Below, one piece after another: positions 57,717-64,000 of a stretch of DNA of 64,000 bases (its first letter is position 1; each line of letters begins with the position of its first letter). Location: positions 1-64,000 of IMG/VR virus record IMGVR_UViG_3300009149_000032, one strand, 5' to 3'. The notes beneath the pieces were generated by a model that was given only the letters and a program-made list of their open reading frames with translations, was not told the origin of the DNA and ran no database searches. A program made the translations under genes and the position numbers. Origin of the DNA: a virus.

Positions 57717-58454
57717 TTAGGCAACAAAGAAGTCAGGTGGAGTTGACCATTCAGTTAGGAGAGACTCTTCAAGTTTCGTAATCATCTCCTCACCTTTATT
57801 GAGATACATATCTGCATTCAAGGTTGCGCCGCCCGGAAGCACCATACCTGCATACTTGCCACGGTTCATTCCAATCTGTACCAGACATTTAGCGAATACA
57901 TAATCTCTTATCCAAGAATGTCTGTAGAGTTGACCCTCTGGTCGCTTCACCCAAACATCAATGAATAATCCACCATTGTATTTGGGGAACGGAAGTATAC
58001 GGGCAATCTGTGCAAACTCATCTATCTCTACTCTGTATTGTCTCCCATACATTGTCTTGAACATATCCAACCACTCATACATTATTTGGAATGTGATAAC
58101 GTCTGGTTGGTATATATTGAACCCCCAACGGTGCAACATCATATTCTCTACGGTGAATAGAGTATTCAGGTTGCTCCATATGTCGGAGTTGTAATCACTG
58201 AGAACTTCATTGACTGCTGTAACCGCAGGGGTTACATCACTGATATCAACCCAACCGGTTCCTGCTGTAACTGGAAGGTAGAGAATTCTTTCCTCTTGAG
58301 CGATACCAATTGCCTGTTCGTAGAATCTATCCAGTGCGAAGTCAATGATATCATCTATCTGTAAATCATGAAGGTCAGAAGTCTTGATACAAGGTGCGCC
58401 AAGTCTTCTGTGGATATATTCGATCAGTTCTGGTCTGCTAGTAATCTTTGCCAT
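57717..58454 (-). CDS. 13: gp13-like neck (head completion) protein
   Basis: The 245-residue protein matches the pattern of T4-type neck protein gp13: 'IEYIHRRLGAPCIKT' at the start, 'IDDIIDFALDRFYEQA', 'LYLPVTAGTGWVDISD', a central 'DMFKTMYG', and the C-terminal 'MVLPGGATLNADMYLNKGEE' followed by 'KLEESLL...PPDFF'. gp13 with gp14 closes the filled head and accepts the tail. An exact TATAAATA late promoter lies about 37 bases upstream. The ATG follows GAGGA. Confidence 0.75.
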   Translation of the reverse strand: MAKITSRPELIEYIHRRLGAPCIKTSDLHDLQIDDIIDFALDRFYEQAIGIAQEERILYLPVTAGTGWVDISDVTPAVTAVNEVLSDYNSDIWSNLNTLFTVENMMLHRWGFNIYQPDVITFQIMYEWLDMFKTMYGRQYRVEIDEFAQIARILPFPKYNGGLFIDVWVKRPEGQLYRHSWIRDYVFAKCLVQIGMNRGKYAGMVLPGGATLNADMYLNKGEEMITKLEESLLTEWSTPPDFFVA

Positions 58455-58490
58455 TATTATTTCCTCTACCTATAAATTGTCCCTCATCTT

Positions 58491-58498
58491 TATTTATA
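58491..58498 (-). promoter_or_regulatory. T4-type late promoter TATAAATA for the neck gene
   Basis: An exact TATAAATA on the minus strand lies 37 bases before the gp13-like ATG. It sits in the loop of an inverted repeat (GTCCCTCATC at 58479-58488, GACGAGGGAC at 58499-58508, one mismatch), which could also act as a terminator for the preceding gene. Confidence 0.65.
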
Positions 58499-58533
58499 GA
58501 CGAGGGACGTAAAGTATGAGAAGAATTTCACTA

Positions 58534-59076
58534 TTAAGCGTCTTGAATGTCAACACACATTTTTATAAGTGTATCTTTCTTTTCTTTCAGGAGAACATAC
58601 TCTTTAAGATCTTCGTTGTTCTCTATAATATATTCAGCGAGTTGACGCTTAGTGTATGCTACAAAGTCTGTATCTTCTTTCTCTTCTTCAACTTCCTCCT
58701 CTTCTTCAACTTCCTCAGTAAGGAGTTCCATAGGAGCATCTTCTTCCTCTTCGATGTCAATCTCTACAACCTGCCCGGAGTTCTCTACGTTAGCAAATGG
58801 ATCAAGTCTGTCTTGCTTCTCAAAGACTTCCTCATCTGATGCAGTAATAACTACAGAGGATTCCTGTTCGACGATCTCTTTGATCTTTCTGACTCTGGAA
58901 TGCTTGCGCTTCTTTACTACGTCATCGAACTGTGCTACCGCTCTGGCATTATTGACTTGAGATGATGGTAAATCTACCAACTCTCCGGGACTGAGTGTGT
59001 AACTATAACATTTTCCCATTGAGGTCCAAGTGATTGTTCTCCGAGCGCACCCCACGTAACGAAGTGTTGTGTACAT
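58534..59076 (-). CDS. Acidic unknown virion-region protein
   Basis: The 180-residue protein has a small N-terminal domain (1-65) and a Glu/Asp/Val-rich tail (about 85-150) before a short helical end. No family is recognised. It starts at ATG after GGGAG. Its acidic character matches the three upstream genes, so they may form one head-related group. Confidence 0.55.
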   Translation of the reverse strand: MYTTLRYVGCARRTITWTSMGKCYSYTLSPGELVDLPSSQVNNARAVAQFDDVVKKRKHSRVRKIKEIVEQESSVVITASDEEVFEKQDRLDPFANVENSGQVVEIDIEEEEDAPMELLTEEVEEEEEVEEEKEDTDFVAYTKRQLAEYIIENNEDLKEYVLLKEKKDTLIKMCVDIQDA

Positions 59077-59078
59077 AA

Positions 59079-62000
59079 TTAATCTCCCTTTTTGTCTTTC
59101 TTACTTTCTTTTTTCTTCTCTAAATCCTTTTTACGTTTCTCTTCAAAGGTTTTGTAAACGATTCTAACGTCACCAATTACTTCTGTTCTTACTTTCCTAC
59201 CGTCTCTAACTGGAAGAGCATTGACTTGTTTGGTTTGAGTGTGGGAAGGTTCTTTCTTTTCTTTCTTATCTTTCTTCTTCTTACTGTCTTTCTCTTTCTT
59301 AAACTTCTCCGCACTACCCTCTTCATCAAGTTCAGAACTCTCTAATAGACTACCATTAGCAAATGCTGATACTGTTGATGTTTCGATAGGATCTTCGTTG
59401 TTCTTAAGTGTAGAGAGGTCGATCACGTAATACTCTTTGTTACCCTTACCCTTTGAAGTCTTCTCAGCAAACTCCTCAGCTTTGTCTTGTGCATCAAACT
59501 CTTTAATGATTCTAGCACCATCATCCATGACAGCAAATTTACCACTCTCTTCTGTCTGAACACTCTGACTCACATGAGCAGAAGCAAGTTTGTAGAATAC
59601 TTTTTCAAGGTTGTGAGCAGAGACACCAAGTTCATCAGCAAATGCATGAACCTCTTTGTCATCTGGATTCTCATGACCCTTTAACCATTCTACAACTTTA
59701 CCTTCAAGATCTTCGCTCTCTTCAGATACAGATGAGATATTTGTGAGAACAGACTTAGCGGAGGATGGTGGAGTAAGTATCTTACCACTCTCTTCAATCG
59801 ATTCATCTTTAGGATACTCAGCAATTACATTACCATAGAATCCATCTGGATTAACCTTAAGGCTTGTAGGTTCTTCTGTGATTCCTTTATCCTTCATCAT
59901 TGCTCTGAATCGCTTCTCTGCTTCTTTAGCAACCCAGTAGATGTAGCGGAAGTCAACTGTAACCTTCTTAGGTTCTGACTTGAACTTGAAAGTATTCTCT
60001 CCGAAGAACTTCTGAAGAACCTTGAAATAATCTTCAAGTGATTGACCTTCTCCTCTTTCTGGATCTTCTTCGGTCATTTCCTTCTCTTCGTGTTGTGGTT
60101 CAATCTTCTGGAGTTTTGAGTAGTAGTTGGGAAGTTCTGCGAGATGATCAAGAGCAATCTCTTTAGCGAGTTTCTTATCCTTAGTGTGTTCCATCTCAAC
60201 CTTAACACCCATTGCTAACTCTTCTGGGTTTACGTCTGCAGCAGTAACGCTTTTCTTATCTGCTTCACCGGTTGTGTCTGGACAATCTTCTGCCTCATCC
60301 ATCCCCTCATTCAATTTGAGAGTGGATAGGAAGTCTGCGAGAATAACTACGTCATCCTCAGTCTTGAATGGATCGCTATCGGTTGTTCTATCTCTATCTA
60401 ACTGATTACTGTTGAAGGTTGATACAGCGGAATAAACAATGTCATTTGTTTGTGGTCTTGGTTTCTTTGTTATCTCAGTCTTATAGTTCTTTCCACTTGA
60501 GTTCCAATCGTAGGTAGCAACATTCTCTGTGCTTACATCTACGTTCTCAAACTTCTTCAGTTCCAGAACTTCCCTTTCCGTAAAAGGGACTGCTTCTTTT
60601 TCGACTGCCTCTGTTACCTGTTGTTCTGTAGACTCGATAAGATTCTTGATATGACTATCAATAATCTCGTCAGTAGATTGCATCTCTTTGAGATTACCCA
60701 TCTGAAGTTCCTGCTCGAATCTTTCTCTCAAAGCATCTGCTGTCTTCAAACGAATTGATCTTGGGAACACAGCATCGGGATTACTTGAACCTGTAACACA
60801 TTTCCTTGCACCCATGTCTGCAAGAGTTTCGAATGCTTTGGCAGCAAGTTTAGGTTCGTAGATACCTTCCTTCTGTTTACGTAGAAGGTTGTTGACTATA
60901 ACTTTGAAACGTCCTTCCTTACCCCCGAGAACTGGATCATTGTCGATACAAGTTATGAGTTGCTTTACTTTACCAACAGGTTGAATGTCCTCTTTGAGTG
61001 CTTTCTGTTCTTGAGTCTCCCCGTCCTCACCAGACTCAGGAAGTGAAAGTTCTCTTTCTTTTGGAGTTTCGTCTACTGCTACACCTTCTACTTCTTTACC
61101 ACAGTAACCTTTAGGTTTCTTTTGCTTCTTATCTTCTGGGTCTTTGTTAATGTCCGTTACTTTAATCTTCTCAGGTTCAGGAATCTCATCGTCATCTGGA
61201 CCCATCTCTTGCGGAGTATGTGCCTTGAGTTCTTTGAGTGGTACGAACTGAGCAACCTCATCAAAGTCTGTAGTGATAAGAATAGAAGTCATCTCTTCAC
61301 CAGACGGAGCGAAGTCTACAACAAACCACGGTTGACCATCCCACAGAACTGGTTGCCCTGCGATCCAATCTTCCGCTGCATAACTGTTAGCACGGTTGTT
61401 ATTAAGTATCTCACCCCACTCACCCTTCTCTGCAGGATGAACTTTGTGACGTACCAACTTCAACTTTGGCACACCGGAACCTTTACCTTCAAGCATATAC
61501 TCACGCTCTTCACTAATGATCTTAGTCATTTTGAAACTGCGTGGTTTAGACTTCTGAAGTTTAAGACGGAACGCTTCAAGTTCTCTGTTGTTAAGACGAA
61601 GGTTATAGACTTGCTTGTTCGTGAGAACACTGTCTACTCTTACTTCGAACTGTGCTTCAAGTTCTTTCCAAGGTTCAAGATCACCATCCTTAGGTCCGAT
61701 GTATTTGATCTGAACATTAGAGAACTGGTAATCATCCAGAGATACTTTCTCTCCGGGAGTACCAGATAGTACAGACTTGATAGAGGTACGAAGTTCCTCA
61801 TCCTTTCTACTCTTTGGATCTCTCAACCAAACCTTGCTACCAGTTTTGAAAAGGTCTGCTGCAATCTCTTTCTTAAGAATCTGTTCTTTTCTATAAGGAA
61901 ACAGATAGTAGTGGACTTTATCTGGTGTAACTTTGGTTGTGATAATCATAGGGGGTTCTGAAGAAGCACCCATGAAGTATCGCTGATTGGGTCCAACGTA

Positions 62001-62249
62001 AACACCGTCAACCACATCACCTTGATTATTAGCAGCAGGAGGGGCAACATCGTCACCCCTTGCTTCTTGTAGATTTATTAGAGTATTGGAAAGAGCAGGA
62101 GTTTTTCTACCTTCATTCTTAACATAAGGTTCGAATTCCTTCTTAACTCCACCTCTATCTCTTTGTACTCCACCGAGAAAGTCACTAAGCGGTTCAATCG
62201 CTTTCTTGGTTTTATTCTCCTGATACGGAGTGTTTTCGAATTCTGGCAT
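59079..62249 (-). CDS. Large charged virion-region protein of unknown function
   Basis: The 1056-residue protein is the largest in the window. Most of it is rich in Lys, Glu, Asp, Ser and Pro. A more ordered beta-rich block lies at about 95-350, and the C-terminus (about 985-1056) is a Lys/Glu-rich stretch. No domain is recognised. Its position between acidic proteins and the neck gene suggests a head component, scaffold or injected protein, unproven. The ATG follows AAAGGG. Confidence 0.6.
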   Translation of the reverse strand: MPEFENTPYQENKTKKAIEPLSDFLGGVQRDRGGVKKEFEPYVKNEGRKTPALSNTLINLQEARGDDVAPPAANNQGDVVDGVYVGPNQRYFMGASSEPPMIITTKVTPDKVHYYLFPYRKEQILKKEIAADLFKTGSKVWLRDPKSRKDEELRTSIKSVLSGTPGEKVSLDDYQFSNVQIKYIGPKDGDLEPWKELEAQFEVRVDSVLTNKQVYNLRLNNRELEAFRLKLQKSKPRSFKMTKIISEEREYMLEGKGSGVPKLKLVRHKVHPAEKGEWGEILNNNRANSYAAEDWIAGQPVLWDGQPWFVVDFAPSGEEMTSILITTDFDEVAQFVPLKELKAHTPQEMGPDDDEIPEPEKIKVTDINKDPEDKKQKKPKGYCGKEVEGVAVDETPKERELSLPESGEDGETQEQKALKEDIQPVGKVKQLITCIDNDPVLGGKEGRFKVIVNNLLRKQKEGIYEPKLAAKAFETLADMGARKCVTGSSNPDAVFPRSIRLKTADALRERFEQELQMGNLKEMQSTDEIIDSHIKNLIESTEQQVTEAVEKEAVPFTEREVLELKKFENVDVSTENVATYDWNSSGKNYKTEITKKPRPQTNDIVYSAVSTFNSNQLDRDRTTDSDPFKTEDDVVILADFLSTLKLNEGMDEAEDCPDTTGEADKKSVTAADVNPEELAMGVKVEMEHTKDKKLAKEIALDHLAELPNYYSKLQKIEPQHEEKEMTEEDPERGEGQSLEDYFKVLQKFFGENTFKFKSEPKKVTVDFRYIYWVAKEAEKRFRAMMKDKGITEEPTSLKVNPDGFYGNVIAEYPKDESIEESGKILTPPSSAKSVLTNISSVSEESEDLEGKVVEWLKGHENPDDKEVHAFADELGVSAHNLEKVFYKLASAHVSQSVQTEESGKFAVMDDGARIIKEFDAQDKAEEFAEKTSKGKGNKEYYVIDLSTLKNNEDPIETSTVSAFANGSLLESSELDEEGSAEKFKKEKDSKKKKDKKEKKEPSHTQTKQVNALPVRDGRKVRTEVIGDVRIVYKTFEEKRKKDLEKKKESKKDKKGD

Positions 62250-62287
62250 ATGCTACCCTTTATAAGTTATACGTTGAAACAAATAGA

Positions 62288-63271
62288 CTATTTAGATTTC
62301 TTCGTGCGAGTCTTTCTTACACGTTTCTTAGTCGTTTCTTTTGTTTCTTCTTTCATAACTTTCTTATTGGTCTTCTTAGTTGCTTTCTTCTTGGTTGCTT
62401 TCTTAGGTTCGATTGCTTCTGATATCATACGGTTAACAAGTTTATCAAGGTCTTCACTCTCTTCTATTTCTTCCTTGCCCTTCTTCTTGTCTTCCTCTTT
62501 CTCTTCTTCTACTTCGTCTTCATCATCTTCTGGTTCTGTGTCAGCGGGTTCTTCTGCAGGTGCTTCTTCTGGCGCAGGTTCTTCGTCACCACCTTCAAGA
62601 TCAGCATCCCCGGCAGAACCTTCTAACTCTTCACCACCTTCTGCATCACCCTCTGGTTCACCTTCTGCTTCTGGTGCAGGTTCGTCTTCAACCTTAACGA
62701 CTGATCCTTGAGGATTGATAACTGCAAACTTCTTGCCGTTCTCGTCTTGGTATTCTGAAGGACTAATCTTTTCAAATTCACCTTCGACACCTGACTCTTC
62801 ACCGAAAGTAAATTTATCACCAACCTCAAGTTCTTCGAAGTTAGTAACCCCTGCTTCACCTTCTGCTTCTTCAACCTCTTCAGGTTCTTCTTCAGGTTCC
62901 TCTTCAGGTTCCTCTTCGGTTTCAGGTTCCTCTTCAGGTTCCTCTTCGGGTTCCTCTTCAACATCACCCTCGTCGTCTACGGGTTCGTCGTCTACAGGTT
63001 CCTCGTCGTCGAGTTCGTCCTCAGGAGCAGGGGCACCTTCTTCAGCGTCCTCTTCGACTTCCTCGTCGTCTCCTTTAGGTTCTCCATCCTCGTCAACATC
63101 TTTCTCTTCTTCAACCTCTTCATCATCCTCATCGTCTTCTTCTTTCATAAGATCTTCGAGGTCGATTGTTTTAAGGTCGAATGATTCTTTGATAGTCTCA
63201 AGGAGAGTTGAACGAATGTCCTCCATCTCTTCCTGCAAACTTTGTAGTCTCTTAAGTACGGTGCGAAGCAT
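62288..63271 (-). CDS. Glu/Asp-rich low-complexity virion-region protein
   Basis: The 327-residue protein has a helical N-terminus (1-45), a long acidic middle of Glu, Asp and Pro repeats (about 45-270), with a short ordered insert near 142-190, and a Lys/Thr-rich basic tail (about 290-327). No family is recognised. The charge separation recalls scaffold or DNA-interacting internal head proteins, but this is only inference. The ATG follows AAAGGAG. Confidence 0.55.
   Translation of the reverse strand: MLRTVLKRLQSLQEEMEDIRSTLLETIKESFDLKTIDLEDLMKEEDDEDDEEVEEEKDVDEDGEPKGDDEEVEEDAEEGAPAPEDELDDEEPVDDEPVDDEGDVEEEPEEEPEEEPETEEEPEEEPEEEPEEVEEAEGEAGVTNFEELEVGDKFTFGEESGVEGEFEKISPSEYQDENGKKFAVINPQGSVVKVEDEPAPEAEGEPEGDAEGGEELEGSAGDADLEGGDEEPAPEEAPAEEPADTEPEDDEDEVEEEKEEDKKKGKEEIEESEDLDKLVNRMISEAIEPKKATKKKATKKTNKKVMKEETKETTKKRVRKTRTKKSK
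62865..62960. repeat. Tandem 12-15 bp repeats encoding Glu-Pro-Glu units
   Basis: Copies of a unit close to GGTTCCTCTTCA repeat through the acidic coding region. They encode repeated EEPEEE units on the minus strand and may vary in number between isolates. Confidence 0.7.
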
Positions 63272-63297
63272 TTGTATCTCCTTTGATCGGTTAAGTA

Positions 63298-63924
63298 TTA
63301 TTCTTCTGATTCTTTATCGGAATCTTCGTCTTCTGGTTCTTCTACTTCTGGTTCTTCGTCTGGGTCATCCTTCTCTACATCATCTGCTCGGAAGTAAACC
63401 GTTTCTCTACCTAAATTCTTATCATCAATATTGGAATCGATTCGCTTCTTGATGATGTTTGCTTCTTGGAAACTTCCTTTACGTCTTGCTGCGAAATATT
63501 CCGATACCCACTTCCTCAAAGTCTCGTCAGTCTCAAGCATCTTCTCAGTCTTGATGATTCGACCTTTGAGTGAACCCTGTTTCTTTTTAGTGAATGTTTC
63601 TTCACTCTCTGCATCTGGATCTGGTTCAACAGTCTCAGCAGGATCTTCGTCACCTGCTACGATAGTTTCTTTGCGTCTCTTAGCATCCTTTGCTTGCTTC
63701 TGATCCTCAGGAGAAAGAATAACACCATCCTTCTTCAACTTACCAGTACGGTCTTGAGATAGGATTGCTTCCTCAATTTTCTTATCCTTTGGATTAGGAT
63801 TCACAGCAACGTCTGCTATACTAACATTTTCCCCAAGAAGAGTACCCAATCCCAATATCAAATCAGAGCATTCTTCCTCAAATTTATCTATCTTCTTGAT
63901 GGTTTTATTAAGAACTTTGAGCAT
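63298..63924 (-). CDS. Acidic unknown protein at the start of the minus-strand virion run
   Basis: The 208-residue protein has a helical N-terminus, a charged middle containing 'LSPEDQKQAKDAKRRKE', a short ordered domain (about 115-185) and an acidic tail ending in Glu/Asp/Ser/Pro. No family is recognised. The ATG follows AAAGGA. It begins 76 bases from the window edge, so the operon may continue upstream. Confidence 0.55.
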   Translation of the reverse strand: MLKVLNKTIKKIDKFEEECSDLILGLGTLLGENVSIADVAVNPNPKDKKIEEAILSQDRTGKLKKDGVILSPEDQKQAKDAKRRKETIVAGDEDPAETVEPDPDAESEETFTKKKQGSLKGRIIKTEKMLETDETLRKWVSEYFAARRKGSFQEANIIKKRIDSNIDDKNLGRETVYFRADDVEKDDPDEEPEVEEPEDEDSDKESEE

Positions 63925-64000
63925 TTGGATTCCTTTATGTAATCGATACTATAATATTTAGTGTGGAAATCTCATAATAAATAGTTTTTCTTGAGTTTAT

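Noticed and set aside
58517-58552. Minus-strand TTGACA near 58550 as a promoter for the neck gene
   Set aside because: The -10 at 17-base spacing is TGAAAT, a poor match, and an exact late box lies closer to the gene.
61122-61769. Plus-strand ORF of 215 codons inside the 1056-residue gene
   Set aside because: Antisense to a long, well-started minus-strand gene, with no domain and no ribosome site.
62715-63452. Long plus-strand ORF of almost only Ser, Gly and Thr
   Set aside because: It is the antisense shadow of the Glu/Asp-rich minus-strand proteins and has no ribosome site.
1-64000. tRNA genes, CRISPR arrays, insertion sequences or integrase and attachment sites
   Set aside because: Intergenic gaps are short and I saw no cloverleaf-like sequence, regularly spaced repeat-spacer array, transposase or integrase.

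Overview
This window is part of the genome of a large T4-related tailed phage with a contractile tail. The evidence is a near-complete T4-type replication and recombination set: a gp43-like family B polymerase, gp41-like helicase, gp61-like primase, gp32-like single-strand binding protein, UvsX, UvsW, gp46/gp47, a gp55-like late sigma factor, an Rnl2-type RNA ligase and a gp13-like neck protein. Genes are tightly packed with many ATGA/TGATG overlaps and strong Shine-Dalgarno sequences. TTG or GTG starts are frequent, including in core replication genes. The sequence is AT-rich. The host cannot be named from the sequence; the TTG starts, strong SDs and a 3D-domain cell-wall protein would suit a low-GC Gram-positive host, but that is inference.

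Layout. (1) 1-6793, plus strand: six adsorption or virion genes, including a LamG-like protein, tail-fibre domain proteins and a tailspike-like beta-helix protein with an internal duplication. (2) 12467-6790, minus strand: an early operon thyX, macro-like protein, zinc ribbon, VWA protein, gp32-like SSB (with its own consensus promoter), uvsX, gp55-like sigma and gp47-like nuclease. (3) 12468-12752: a divergent intergenic region with repeated TTGTAAC motifs, a possible origin or operator. (4) 12753-29779, plus strand: RuvC-like resolvase, DNA polymerase, helicase, gp46, UvsW, primase, a GT42/DUF115-like protein and a monomeric class II (B12-dependent) ribonucleotide reductase. (5) 29854-43127: a cell-wall 3D-domain protein, then a 12-kb run of glycosyltransferases, two sulfotransferases, a pyruvyltransferase and methyltransferases, apparently read from one strong promoter. 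One of the glycosyltransferases is broken by a one-base shift at a T6 run. (6) 43150-48607: a nucleic-acid repair and modification block with RNA ligase 2, a WGR-PARP ADP-ribosyltransferase and a DNA ligase with a WGR-like N-terminus. (7) 48658-53342: an HNH endonuclease, a second GT42/DUF115-like protein and a second small glycan island with an FkbM methyltransferase and a glycosyltransferase-methyltransferase fusion. (8) 53817-55901: small genes and an ArdC-like zincin, ending in a bidirectional terminator. (9) 63924-56003, minus strand: virion genes, with acidic low-complexity proteins, a 1056-aa charged protein, the gp13-like neck protein behind an exact T4-type late promoter (TATAAATA), and a thioredoxin-like protein.

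Two transcription programmes are visible. Early and middle genes carry TTGACA-N16/17-TATAAT promoters, several with an extended -10. Late genes carry TATAAATA-like boxes, matching the encoded gp55-like sigma. The most unusual content is the glycan, sulfate, pyruvate and methyl decoration island, together with the ADP-ribosylation and nick-repair block (PARP, macro-like protein, two ligases).
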